Shown: piece by piece, positions 37,401 to 49,718 of the stretch
How the letters are laid out: each line of letters starts with the position of its first letter
Position numbering within the stretch: position 1 is the first letter of the stretch
Source: Stenopsyche tienmushanensis
Taxonomy: Eukaryota > Arthropoda > Insecta > Trichoptera > Stenopsychidae
Direction of reading: 5' to 3'
Length of the DNA: 64,000 nucleotides
Assembly (NCBI GenBank): GCA_008973525.1
Contig: WACJ01000073.1
Span: 1-64,000, forward strand
Made by a program: the position numbers and the translations under genes
Notes under the pieces: generated by a model
Databases searched by the model: none
The model's input: the letters and a program-made list of their open reading frames with translations, nothing else
Told to the model about the DNA's origin: nothing

Positions 37401-38064
37401 AAACAGACCAAAGTGTATATTTTTTTTATATTTAAATCTGATTTTGGAGCTTGGTTTTTATTTAGCCATTGTAATTGGAAATTCACTCAAATATGCCTAT
37501 TGTCCTATATACAGGCTGTTTGGCACATATTTTCCTTGTTTTACGTTTCTTATTCTTTTGCAGATTTTATGTGAGTTTGGAAGTTCAGATGTATTTTTTT
37601 TAAAAGAAATTGCTTAAAATAATGATTTATTTATATCAAAAATAACTTGCAAAATATAAAACAGTTATTTCGTACTATTACGAACACAGATTAAAAAGTC
37701 ATGACGATTTAAAAGTAAAATTTGGGGTATTTTTTCAAAATGACAGACCCTTACACTTAGGACATTGAGCCTATGTGCAAAACCTTGCAAAATATTTCTC
37801 TAATCCCCTAAACATTTGGTAGTTCCATGTACCAAACATTTTGTATATGTCTTGGGAATAAATGAAATAGTTTTATACATCAAAAAAATGATGGCCTTGA
37901 TTGATTCATTAGATATATTTGCATTTTTTCTTCGGTAGTTTGTTAAGAAACTATGGAAAATAGAAGAGTAATGTATGAAAAAAACAAACATTTTATTCAC
38001 ATATCGGGATGATGCATAAATTCTAAGCTAGCGTATGTTTTAATAACAGTCCTCTTACAATACG

Positions 38065-38186
38065 AACAATATCAACAGTGTAAGGGTTCATTTATTGATA
38101 TATGAGCTTTATACACGCTGCGCGATCCTGAGGGAAAAGTGGATTTGCATCAGAGCATAGCATTTATGTTCTCAGCATGAAATGGG
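38065..38186 (-). mobile_element. family-B MITE fragment B11
   Basis: Read on the minus strand it starts at TTAA (38187-38190) with CCCATTTCATGCTG and continues to CGCGCAGCGTGTATAAAGC. It is a diverged copy. Confidence 0.5.
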
Positions 38187-39595
38187 TTAAATGCTTCCTG
38201 AGATTTTATGAAGTTTAAAGTGAAACAATATCCTACGAACTTATTGCGTGATCTATTACTTCTGTATGACAAATCTTCTGCAAAACATCACCAACTTGGA
38301 TATGACGCTTTGCTTTGTTCAATCTACTGTTTCCTTCCAATATTTAAAAAATGAAGAACTCTCACACTCAATTGCCACATTGTGGTATCCCAAAAAAAAT
38401 TAAATTCGATCACCGAATATCTGGAATACGTTAATCGTCTAAACTTTGTATTGCCTGTCTATTTTGAAGTTAAACGCTGTTTATCCCCTGAGCCATGTAT
38501 TATCGTTTGTGGCTTTTAATTTTTAGTATCGCCTGATTAATTTACGTTTCAGGATTTAACGCTAGGTCATGTGTTGTAAAAGAACTCCACAATGTCGGAT
38601 CCTTTTGAAGTGATCCTGCATGCAACACAAAATGTCATCCGATCCTTTCTCACGGATTTGGTAATGGATTTTTCTAATGATCTTGCGTTTCCACGTAATC
38701 AAAATCGACGTGATTCACATCCTACGTTGTTGAACGGTCGATGTGAATAAATTGTGGATTGTATCACGGATCTCCAATTTAAACAACAATATAAATATTT
38801 TCGTAACGCTATATTTTCGGCGCGCTGTTTAAATTGTGAATTCACAGTACTGTGCAAAGAAAAGAATCCGACGCGACAGCTGGAGCCTTTTGTTCGAGGG
38901 TGTTTTTGACATATTTCGGGATCGTTTATATTCTTTATCGATCGATATATCTTATTAACGCGCAAAAGTATGAAGAAAGTAATAACGAGCCTGTCGGTCA
39001 TTCTTGGGGGGATTGTTTTTTTTATTATTCCAATGGCTGACTCACAACTTAAACAAACAAGAAGACCATTGAGGCGAGCTTTTGTGATTGTGAATCGCCA
39101 TTATATCGGAGCTGAATGCCATTCTTCATTTCAATAGTCTTCTGTTTTCCGCAGCTGCCTTTTCAAGCGGAGATCTGCGGATAATTAGTCGACACGGACA
39201 AATATCACATATACCTGGTCTGTTTAGTTGAAAATTTCTTGTCGGGTTGTCCGCTGTCGAAGAATGTCTTTTGAGCATTTCAGTTATTGCTTCGGTTGTT
39301 CTTTATTGAGCTTCTTTGAGTGTTGAGACATCCTCGACTCCATATATCATTTGAACGGTCGCTCTTTGTGCGGGGCTCTTCAGAAGGCTTTGATGGGTGT
39401 CTCGTTTATGGACCATTGTCAGCATTGGCCATAAAATAGGAGATAATTCATCTCGAATAGGACCGTAACATGTACTAAGCAGGCATTCCGAGATTTAAAT
39501 AAAATTAAACGAGCTAAAAATTTTACTGCCGAATTTATGTCTTCTTCAAATGCGCGAAATGCTTAAAGATTTTCAAAGAAAAATATTTTCATCCA

Positions 39596-39895
39596 ACGAC
39601 TTAACACCATTGTCCGTATAAATCCATCTATCAGGACGGTCGCAGCGTGTATGAAACTTGTACATAAATAAATAAGCACTGTCGATAGCAAACAATATTC
39701 GTTCATTTCTTCGCGTAAACATAAATAATACACTTAAAATTGATTTATTTGGTTTATTATTAATCGATTAAATTAAGTTTTCTATACAATAGTATGATGG
39801 ACGGGAGACATTCTTTCCGTCTTTGTGTCTCTTCGAGCTCATCGTGTAAAAATGCTCTTTCTGAATCACTGGAATTCGATCGCAAATATGCGACT
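39596..39895 (+). mobile_element. family-B MITE copy B4
   Basis: It carries the GTCGCAGCGTGTATGAAAC core and the downstream GAATCACTGGAATTCG block. As at 31.5 kb it is followed on the same strand by a family-A repeat. Confidence 0.65.
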
Positions 39896-39944
39896 GGACT
39901 CCTCAAAAGGTCAAAGTTCGTGCCCGCATTAACGCATGATAATT

Positions 39945-40305
39945 TTCGAGCGTGGGGGGCTCCCCGCCCCCACGGGCTCATCAGGATGCCCAAGCTAGCG
40001 CACAGGTCCGTTCTTCTATCGGGTCGTGATGCTGTTGGACGAATGGATGGGAATGGGGTGTCGAATAGAAAGACTCTCTTCTCTAAATAACTATTTAATT
40101 CATACGAGAGAGATCTGGCTGCAGGAAGGATGACTTCCCGCAGCCAAGGCTAACCGACAACTCTCCCGACTTCCGCCTCTTGCGCGTCACTACGCAATCG
40201 ATCGGTATGCAGGCGCATGTCTCCGCAGGGCCACAAGAGATGGCGCTGTTAAAATAACACATTGCACCTGAAGAGAGATGGAAGATGTCACTTTTAATCT
40301 GGCTG
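39945..40305 (+). repeat. family-A repeat, copy A4
   Basis: It starts with GGGGGGCTCCCCGCCCCCAC and continues through CTCTCTTCTCTAAATAAC and GATGGCGCTGTTAAAATAA. It follows family-B copy B4, as A3 follows B3. Confidence 0.65.
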
Positions 40306-40309
40306 ATGA

Positions 40310-41787
40310 TTTTTAAATGGGTTGATGGGTTTCACACAACATTTTTGAATATGTTTTGTGGTGTCCCCTTGTAACTTTGCTTTTTATTTTTAGCTCATAT
40401 GTTTAGCTAAACCCTTATATTACGATTCAAGTACAACGAAACAACCGTTCATATAATTAATATACAAAAATATGACTTTTTACAACTTATCACGTCAGTA
40501 CACGCGCCACAGATTGAAGACCACTGTTATATTTGCATATATCAATGCAATATAATTTTTTTATTCCAATTTAAGATTTATGAATATTTCTGATCGTCTG
40601 ATCGACCCAAGTCTTCATCTATATAGAATTATATTTTAATGATCTTGTCTTAATTTGATCATATGTGGAAGGCAATGGGAAACAATCTCATAAATAATCC
40701 CTTCCCTATAAAAGTCTCTTATTGAGATACGTGGGTCTTTTCACTATAAATATAGCGGAAGATCCGAGAAGGAAATAAATATGATCGGAAAATAGTACCC
40801 AAGTCGATATATTTGATTAAATTCATTATTTTTCTCAGAGAGTGATCCCAGCTGCGAGACCACTGAGGACCCGGCGGAAAGAACACATCTTCCACGCTCA
40901 CATGCAGAACCGTATTGGTGTTTCTGAATAAAAGCACTGATCTTTTTCTAGCCAACAATCCTTTCAATTCCGCTCCTATTAATCGATTTTGCAGGCTGTC
41001 TAATACTTTTTTCCATGGCTTATACTTTTATATGGAGAGGGACCGTTACACTTACAAATGAGATTCGCCGTATCGAAAATACAAACAAGCCCAAGACGAA
41101 ACTGTTTTATAACGACAATAAATATCGTTAATCTACACGCCCGCTTCATTAATATTTAAATCGGAATTTACACGCAAAAACCTGAATCCGCTCCCGTGCG
41201 ACTCTTGTTGTCACATGAACATCCCGCACAAGAATGTCAAAAATTTCTTTTAATGCCCTCTTATCGCGGATGTTCCATCTGGGCTCACGTGTAAGAACAC
41301 GTATCTATATTTTATGATAGACCATAATATGCATTTACATGGACACCGTTTGAGATTCCCGCGTTTGGCTCTCGAATGTGAGAAATAACCCTTTGACATT
41401 AGATTTCCCACAGTTCAATGCTACCGGTGTATAAACATCGGATTAACATACAAATAATGAATAATGCTTCGGAGTGATTTATTTTATAATAGCGCTTCAA
41501 ATGAACTTGTTCATCGGAAGTCGTATTAATTTTGATTTATGTTGCAAAAATTTTTTTTTCGGATCGAACTGTATATAATATCCGGCACAATACACATTCG
41601 ATATTCAGATATCGGAAGTCTGCTTTATTTGAGATTAGGCAGCAAACAATTTTTTGAAGAAGAAAAAAGTCAATTTATTGCATCTCCCTGGCGCCATCTG
41701 TTATTGGCGAATGAACTATGAAATTGCATACTTTTGGAGGAATTGGAAAATAAATAGTTTTTCATCTGCTGATCTTAAATAATATAT
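40310..41787. other. unique AT-rich sequence
   Basis: No feature recognised. Confidence 0.45.
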
Positions 41788-41800
41788 GTTTTACTATATA

Positions 41801-41987
41801 TTTTTTTTTTTTTTTGAGGTGGCTTTTAGCGATCCCTTTTATGGTATCATTACCAACCATTTTGACATGGTTTTTCATGGCATATATATGTTTTTAAAAA
41901 TGTGGTTGCCAGCCACATCTCCTGTGGGATTCGAACCCGAGGTGATCGGGTTACGAGTCCAACCGCTTAACGCAGGACTACCTACAG
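41801..41987 (-). mobile_element. tRNA-derived SINE, copy 2 (better preserved)
   Basis: On the minus strand it reads CTGTAGGTAGTCCTGCG, then GTTAAGCGGTTGGACTCG, the B box GGGTTCGAATCCC and the complementary acceptor-like CACAGG, followed by the same body as copy 1 and a 15-nt poly(A). GTTTTACTATATA is duplicated exactly on both sides (41788-41800, 41988-42000), proving target-primed insertion. CGT sits where an anticodon would be, suggesting a tRNA-Thr origin, with low certainty. Confidence 0.9.
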
Positions 41988-42106
41988 GTTTTACTATATA
42001 CCATTTGAAAAATTGACGAGGAATAATATCTGAAAACAATTATTTCAGCATTTAATACGTCATGTTTTTTTTTTAATTTTTAATCTCCAAAAAATAAGCC
42101 CTTGAT

Positions 42107-42550
42107 CAAAATATAATTAAAAAATAGATAAATAAAACACCAAAAAAAATTCAAATATTATTTTGAAAATATGCCCGACAAACTCGCAAAATTTCCGATT
42201 TCCCGACAAATTATTTATTTCCGTTGCTGCAGATGAATACTTATATACTATAATACTTTGATATTATTAGTGATTATATTAGGGAAGAATACAAAAATTT
42301 TGAACCCCGTATCTATTATATTTCATATCGATATTCCGATTATTGGAGTCGAGGTGTAGTAAATACATCACCGGTAGGGAAATGTTAATATAACAATTTG
42401 AAAAGTATATATGTACTATATATATATATATACATAGATTAGACAATTACTAGGCGTCGCCTAAGCTCACCAATTAATAGTAACGCCACTGTTTCCAAGC
42501 GTCCAGATTTCGGCAGGAATGTCTCGATTTAGTAGCCTTCATCGTGCTGG
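42107..42550 (+). repeat. family-G repeat, copy G1
   Basis: It shares with G2 and G3 the blocks CCCGATTTCCCGACAAATT, GAGTCGAGGTGTAGTAAAT and ACATCACCGGTAGGGAAA, and with G2 also CCACTGTTTCCAAGC. It contains a (TA)n run. Class unknown. Confidence 0.65.
42414..42433 (+). repeat. (TA)n microsatellite inside G1
   Basis: About ten TA units. The corresponding place in G2 holds a shorter run. Confidence 0.8.
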
Positions 42551-45500
42551 TGAAGAGTACGATTTCTGTTAGATAAAAATTTCAATTCAGAATTTTCCAG
42601 GATTACGTTTACTAATCCCGGGATTCATGAGCATCTAAAACTGCCTAGGATCCCGTGATTGAATTCCCTAGTAGCAACCTCAACTATAATCAATAAAAGA
42701 AATAGTGGTGTACCAAATACATATCATCGGTGGGTATTTTTAGCACAGTAAGGGAAAGGTTAAAGCACTCGCAAATTGTCTGCATTTATTAATAATTCGC
42801 AATATTAATGGAAATTTCTAAAGGCGTCAATCATAAATTTTATTAAAGTCCACATTTAAGCCTAATCTAAAATGAAATACATGTCAAAATGAAACTCGGA
42901 CAGTTGACAGCATCGCCTTATTTAATTGTCGACAATCTGCTGTCGTTCGATTCGATATTTCCATATGGAAAGTTGATTAATTCGTATCTATCAGAATCCA
43001 ATTAATACGAAACATGACATGACATACCCATTGGATACGCCAATTAATTTGTTTAACAGCTCGATTGATAAAAAATAAGAAGAATTGCATCGGGGTCACA
43101 TTGCTTTATGATGCTGTGCGCAATATCATTAGCAATCTTGTCCTCGATTGCGAAAACATGAAAAACAATTTTTGTCAGCTTAACATCTCGTAGTCCCCAT
43201 AATATTGCCCATAAAGCGAACTGGCAAACTCTATTAACTTAATCTCCTATAATATACAAGCGACGACGTTTCGATATAGATCCAAGATACTCGCGTGTAT
43301 AATCTGATCGACTAATTTACATACGTATTTACATCTAAACGATCGTGCCCAGTACTGATCAATTCTAAAAAAACTGATTTAGGGTCCTCGGGATGACGTA
43401 TCTTATTCTGCATATTTGATGTTTTTTATCGCCAGTCGATCTGTACAGATGAGATTATCTTTATTGAGATTAATTATTGGTTTCTCTTGTATTTGTATAA
43501 TTAATAAATTGGCTCTTGTATCTCTGTTGAATCTAAATAAATGGTCTTCAAATTTACGAACGAACGAAAAGCATTTAGTGAATTCCACAGGAAATTCCTA
43601 TACTATTTTATGATTGATTTTATGGCAATAGATGGCTTGGTTGCAGTTATAAACTATGTTGTCGAAAATCAACAATAACGTCCATCTTCATGATGTCCCA
43701 ATTTAAGTATGTATATCGAATTTGGGTCCTATGAGAAATAACACCAATTCACTTTGGGCGACGAGAGTGTTAAATATAAGCTTCATATGCGGTCCTGAAG
43801 ACAAGTGGATTCGTACGGATGATAAGTAGCAGACAAGCAAATATAGCATCTAAGACTATGAAGATTTTGAATTAGCTCACTACTTAAAGGGTTGAATGAT
43901 TAAATCTTTCAATCTGCTCATTAAACACATTTCTAGCATATGAAAGTTTTAACCACTATTTCCATTTTCATCAATCACATCCTGATCATCTTGACCCTGT
44001 TCATTTAATAATAAATTCTTAGGATACAAATATTTCTTCATCAATTAAAATTTGCCATCGAACATCATCTCGTTGATAAATTGATTAATTGCTTTTGTGA
44101 TTTCTCTTATAATATATTCATATGAATGTTAAGCATATGAAATCTTAAGTCTGTTTAATATCAATCAATTTATATGAAAGGCAACAATGCTTTATATGAA
44201 TGCAATCATGATTATTTAGGTTAATTATTAAATAATGAAGTATTGGAAGAGCACAAAACTGTATTTTAATTGGCATTAGAAATAATGCTATTAATTAGGA
44301 TTGATAATAACGGTTTTAATGAAGATCCTTTTTGAATTAACCGCTAAAAAGATCTTTATTCTGAGATTCTTTTCAAATCTAAAGATTGACCGTATGTAAT
44401 ATTTTTCATCATTATTTTTAGATTATATTCAAATTAACTCAGGATCGTTATTTGCCAGAGGGCAGGGCTACCGCTTATGCTCTGATGTATTTAAATGATG
44501 ATATCTGGTTATCGATACGATAACAAACAGATATCTCTTGGCGATATATCTACATATAGAAATTGATATTTAAATACACGATCAAAGCAATACAAAAGCA
44601 GATTTCGGCAAAAAACCGTTATATTTGTCGGAACGAAAACCGAATCAGAACCGCAATATTGCAAATTTACATGCCCAACTTTAAAGATCGTCTCGGTATT
44701 TACTTCTCGAAAAGCAGAAAATCAGGATAAACCTGTTTTGAGACGACCAATCAAAAATATGTTGGATCTCCCGAATTTGTTCCGCTGGATTTGAACCCGA
44801 ACCTTTATAACGACGCCCCAGAACCAATCCATTATTCCAACATTGAGCCTGATCTTTGAGCATTTGAAACAGCAGCCCAAAGAGGCGACACGTCCGAAAT
44901 AAGTAGGCATTATTTTGAAGCATGTCCGTAAATGCGATCCATCAACCCGAGCACACAGAGCTTTTCGGGTTGCATCACAAAAGACGTCGCACTACCGGCT
45001 GACAATCTCCTCGCAGCTTAATTGTTAGTGCCACTGCGTCCGTTTGATAAATGAACCGTTCGATTCCCAATAATGAAAAAACAGGCCTCACGAAAATGTC
45101 CATTTCCAACGGCGAACGGAGATAACCAGGGCTCCTCTAGTGTGAAATGAGACAATCTGGTTTTACGGGTTGTACGGGCACAAATACGAAAAGGTTCATT
45201 AGCATTTGAATGGGACCTAATGGCAGGTATTGGAACATACGAAAGAGCCAAGCAATTACAACAACTGGGTATGCTCTTCTATTAGGCACACCCCAGAGCC
45301 TGGCGCCCATTTTAATAACGGGTACCGCCGAAAATCCGCGACCGATGGCCAGATCGGAAACGAAGACAGGACTCGTTTTTGGTCGATGCGAATCCCGTCA
45401 TTATCAGCGATGAAAGCTTAGATTAAAAAATCGTGCTCGTATTAAATTCTATAAGGGATGTACTTTTCGTCGATAAACTCTTTGCACTCGAGGACTTTTT

Positions 45501-45639
45501 GTTTGGGCGAAATTAGGACGATTATGAGAAATTCAAGCAACGCAGCCAGACGTATCTTAAAGCCACATTAAAATGTCATTTTCAATTTTTTACCTTGTAA
45601 TCCTTATTCAGTTTCTATTAAAATCATTGTAGAACTTGT
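42551..45639. other. mostly unique sequence
   Basis: Contains B5 and, near 44585-44660, a stretch (GTCGGAACGAAAACCGAATC) resembling the hAT-like subterminal region at 32140, perhaps a third degraded copy. Otherwise nothing recognised. Confidence 0.4.
43787..43896 (-). mobile_element. family-B MITE end fragment B5
   Basis: Only the terminal 110 bp remains, ending CTACTTAAAGGGTTGAA in + orientation, which corresponds to the TTAACCCTTTGAG end with a mutated TTAA. Confidence 0.55.
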
Positions 45640-45836
45640 ATAAATTGGACCGAAAGAGACAAAAAATGAAACTCCAAGTGGTAGTTGGTTGAAAAGAGAT
45701 AAAGAATCGTGTCTTCTCCTTCCGTCGTGTACACACGTACATAGGCGCGCCACGCGCATGCGCCGCGCCGCTTCTATTGCAGCATAAAGTGACCACTAAC
45801 ACTTTTTATATATTACACAAACACAGATTAATATTT
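45640..45836 (+). repeat. family-I repeat, copy I1
   Basis: Landmarks are AATGAAACTCCAAGTGG, a GCGCATGCGC core and CTTTTTATATATTACACAAA. The GCGCATGCGC palindrome equals the NRF-1/erect-wing consensus. Confidence 0.6.
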
Positions 45837-45939
45837 TGTTGATAAAACCACGTTGTAAATCATTATTTTACATAAACAATACACAAGAAATCGATTCATT
45901 TGCTCCCGCTTTAGAAGGAAATGATAATCGGACAAAGAC

Positions 45940-46198
45940 TTATTTAACAAGCAGCGACGAACAGGAAGCAATGAAATAAATAAACACTGTCGATAGCACA
46001 CAATATTCGGTCATTTCTTTGCATAAACAAATAACAAACTTGAAATCGAAATCATTATCAGTCAATAAATTTGGGTTAACGATCTATACAGTCGTGCGAT
46101 GTATGCGGAGAAGCTCTCTCCCGGACTGCCCTACGTTCTCTCTCTGTCTCTGTCTGTCTCCGAGTTCAATGTACAAGAATGCTCTTTCTGAATAGTGG
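45940..46198 (+). mobile_element. family-B MITE fragment B6
   Basis: It retains AACACTGTCGATAGCACA through AAGAATGCTCTTTCTGAAT and includes a TCTCTGTC-rich low-complexity stretch. The start is truncated. Confidence 0.6.
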
Positions 46199-46375
46199 AG
46201 GGGGTCCCAGGCCCTGGGATAGTACTCCTTTATGGGTTAAATAGCGAAAAAAATAGACAGTGTAGGAGTACTCAACCGATTTTTTTAAAATTTCGCTTGT
46301 AAATCTCTTCCTGTTTGTTTAAATCATTTTAATTAAAAGGCGTATCAACTGTCTATAAAATGATATGATCTAAGC

Positions 46376-46580
46376 CAGTGCTTTCTAACCTTTTCAGTAT
46401 GGTTACCCCTATGGCCTATCAGGGAAACTGATTTTACCCCTCTTTAAAATTTGTGCTCAGCCACATGTCGCTGATATGCCATTTTATTATCTACATACCA
46501 AAAATTACCAACATTATTACCCCCGCAGAACACCTGTTTTACCCCTGCAGGGGTAATTCCCCCTAGGTTAGGAACCACTG
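46376..46580. mobile_element. hAT MITE with perfect 8-bp target duplication
   Basis: It starts CAGTGCTTTCTAACCT and ends with the inverse of CAGTGGTTCCTAACCT. ATCTAAGC occurs on both sides (46368-46375, 46581-46588). At 205 bp it has no coding capacity. The ends resemble Charlie-type hAT elements. Confidence 0.85.
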
Positions 46581-46594
46581 ATCTAAGCTATTAA

Positions 46595-47319
46595 CACATT
46601 TACGTCGGGTTACTCATTGCATTGTCTTCTGCCTAACGCGGGGCGTATTTGCGACTATAGCTTTAGACCCCTTCCTTTAAAACCAATGAATTACATGGCT
46701 ACGATTGAATTACTCGACATTCAGAGATCTATTCATGGACGCAGATCGTGTCATGTGGACGTGTTCGGGCATGGCATCCGATCGTAAAGAGTTCTTTCGT
46801 CGTGTCAGCTGTCTGAAAATCGGACCATTTGGGCACACTGGTTTTGTGACCACTCCCCTTCGTTTAGGGCTTTCAATAAAAGCTATGAGAATAAAACTGT
46901 CCTCGGAGCTTTCTACAATCTATACTCGGTCGTAAAATACCTAATTGCAACCGGGAATTTGTCGAGGCTCGCACCACATATGGTTGAGAACGAGAATCAT
47001 TTTTCCGCCCCTTCCCCATATATACGTATTTATATATTATATCTTCCAGAAAGCCCTTTTCAGTAAAATCAACAGCTTTCCACGGTCCGAAATAAACTTT
47101 AAAAGTAATGATTCTATTGCCACATGTAACGTTGAAAACAAAATTCCATTCGACATCACTAACTAATTTAGGAAAAGAAAATCTTACAGTATTTTTAGAC
47201 GTATCACTTTACACTTCCTAAATTAATAGACACGAACTGGTACTGCGTTTAACTTATGAAGGTTCAACATATTATAAAATTCGAGTTGCGCCCGCGACGC
47301 GCCACTCGAACGCAAAGGG
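46595..47319. mobile_element. piggyBac-like element, family D (D2)
   Basis: It is flanked by TTAA at 46591-46594 and 47320-47323. The left end CACATTTACGTCGGGT and the inverted right end CCCTTTGCGTTCGAGT align with one gap. It is about 725 bp; the short open frames inside show no recognisable transposase motif. Confidence 0.5.
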
Positions 47320-47323
47320 TTAA

Positions 47324-48383
47324 TCCACACAAAACTGCTAAATTAATGTTGTGCCATTACCGACGTAATACGTTCAAATTACATCCACGGCCAGTGATTA
47401 TGCATAATAAAGAGCCATTTTTTAAATAGGTCCCATACTAAATAATAATTGTCTTAGAAACACCCTGCGGAATGTAATCGGACCGCAGTGTGTTTAAATC
47501 GGCCGGGGAAAAAAATCGTTTAGAAGTTTAGACGCTTGATTGGCCAACGTTGCGCTTTAATTTCGTCGGCCTTTTTTAATATGATATGTGATCGGTGTGT
47601 TTTTAACACTTTCACTTCTTCCGAGACGCTTTCTTATTGTCGAATTAAAATCGTATCGATTTATCAAATCACATCTCTCGGATAATGGGCGACCACATAA
47701 AATCGCTTTCTTCCTATGCAATAAAAACTTTCACACGTGAAAAACGCCATTTTACGTCGGCCAAACGGGTTTGGTGGCGTTTGAAGAAATTTGTCATAAT
47801 TTAATATGTTAATATGTACCATATGCATACTAAATAGGTAATTATTCTTAGGGATTTCATGCTTTTTTGTACTTTGTTTGCTTAATATTCACCTGACCCA
47901 AGTGTAAATATAATGTGTTAGTTCTTAAAGATCCATTATATTTGATATAGGCTCGGGCTTAAATCCAGTAAATCTGAGTAATTGATATGCAATAGTAATT
48001 TAAGCATTATGATAATTTCACTAATCAAGTACAGATAATTTTCTAGTTAAGTTAAATATGAAAGTCAAAGGGAAGTATCTATACCTGGAAGATCTCCTAT
48101 GAAGATCGCCTACATTTGATAGCTGAAATGGGCACATTAAAATAAATCTAAAAAAGCCGTCAATGCACTAGAAACTGTGTCTTTATGTAGGCTTGCAATA
48201 CATTTTTTTTAAATGAATCAACATTAAATAAATCTTGTTATCTTCTGAGCTGTAAAAATAAAATTTGACATGAGATTAATCATTTGATTTGGATCATTTT
48301 TTTAAGAAGCTCTAGATCTATGTTATATTTGCTTTGAACAGCATTGAATCTTTAACTGTTAATTTAATCGCTTTATGATTTTC
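47324..48383. other. unique sequence
   Basis: 47330-47770 is CpG-containing and repeat-free, comparable to 19900-21450. No gene seen. Confidence 0.4.
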
Positions 48384-48460
48384 TTAACACATTCCCGTCG
48401 GGCTACGCATAGCATTGACTCGCCAAACGGGGGGCGTATTTGCAAAAAATTGCAATATAA

Positions 48461-48781
48461 CAGACCCGCGGTAATCCGACAAACGCATAGCATAACTATC
48501 CACGCATCCAGAAACAGTTGTATGCTTGTTTCTTTCCTATTAAAACCACATATACAAAGTTTCCTCCACCTCTGGATGTTTAACCTTTGTGTGTTTAAAC
48601 ATAAATTGTGGATCGTCCTACGCCGTACTCACTTGCCAATTTACAAAAATATTAATTAAGATACTTTTGTATTTTTTACATTGACGACGTTTTACCGTAC
48701 ATATGTACTATACTTGTATTTGGATGTCGGATTATAGGGGGCGCCGGATTACACCGGACCCGAATTATCGCAAGATTACTG
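48461..48781 (-). mobile_element. pogo-like element F2 with CENP-B-type HTH remnant
   Basis: It starts CAGACCCGCGGTAATCCG and ends with the inverse of CAGTAATCTTGCGATAAT plus GGGTCCGGTGTAATCC. The minus strand at about 48600-48644 reads KLASEYGVGRSTIY, the N-terminal DNA-binding HTH of pogo/CENP-B transposases. Flanking frames are broken and no DDE domain remains. Confidence 0.75.
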
Positions 48782-48889
48782 TATTAGTAGTAAATAACAT
48801 AGTTATTTGATCTATGCCTTTAAGTAGATTAAAATGTCTAAAGACGCACATGTGCTCGTCGAGATGGCTGCACTGACGCACTGGTCAAA

Positions 48890-49132
48890 GAGAGAGAGAG
48901 AGATCTAGCTGCAGGAAGGACGACTTCTCGCAACCAAGGCTAACCAATGACTCCCCTGCCTCCCGCCTCCTGCGCGTTACTACCCAATCGGCAATGGTGC
49001 ACGAGCAAGAAGTGATCCGTCGATATGCAGGTGCAATGTCTCCGTAGGGCCACAAGAGATGGCGCTGTTAAAATAACACATTGCACCTGAAGAGAGATGG
49101 AACATGTCGTTGTTAATCTGGCGAATTAAATC
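48890..49132 (+). repeat. family-A repeat, copy A5, nested in piggyBac-like D3
   Basis: It begins in a (GA)n run, then GATCTAGCTGCAGGAAGGAC, AATCGGCAATGGTGCACG and GATGGCGCTGTTAAAATAAC, ending GTTGTTAATCTGGCGAA. Confidence 0.65.
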
Positions 49133-49718
49133 TGCTCTGATTAACTTTGTGGGGTTGGTAAATCCCCCACGCTGCAATGCAAATCATTGCCATTGCTTTA
49201 GTTTAATATTGGGAGTCATTTTGTGCGAATTATTTAATTATCGCGTAAATATAATATATTGTATTTGAACATGCCTATTGATATATCGATGAATATATTT
49301 GAAAGGTGTTTTCACTTTTTCTTTACTTGATACTACTTTTTTCTTTCGGGTTTTCAAATTTATGAACTGGTTGGTTAACTTTCAATTTCGATGTCGTTGG
49401 TATTTCATATTGCTACTTTAAACATGTATAAATACAAAAATGACAATAGTTGTAATATGAAGTAGTGTTGTAATAGGAATCTTATGAAGATTGACGATAG
49501 TTATTAAAATCTAAAATAAATATCTACCCAATGTACAGGCTAACTTTTTCTAAACTAATCTCCCATTTTGGCTTTTCCCCCAATGTTTTCAATGGATAAT
49601 ATTATCGTTTCATTGACACTATATAATGTTATAGCGATTTATATAACTGTACTTATTTTGCGTTAAATCTTAAAATGAAAACAATAGCACGCCGCAGTCC
49701 CCCGGCAGAATGTGTTAA

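Larger units (their letters stand above)
48388..49714. mobile_element. piggyBac-like element, family D (D3), interrupted by two other repeats
   Basis: Ends CACATTCCCGTCGGG (left) and inverted CACATTCTGCCGGGG (right) are each preceded by TTAA (48384-48387, 49715-49718). The interval holds a pogo-like element (48461-48781) and repeat A5 (48890-49132). Removing them leaves about 760 bp, close to D2, which supports the pairing of the ends. Confidence 0.5.

Noticed and set aside
41900..41990. Apparent tRNA gene on the minus strand
   Set aside because: A and B boxes are present, but the head continues into a body and poly(A) flanked by exact target duplications, and a second copy exists at 29281; it is a SINE.
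42414..42433. (TA)n run as a regulatory element
   Set aside because: Simple microsatellite within repeat G1.
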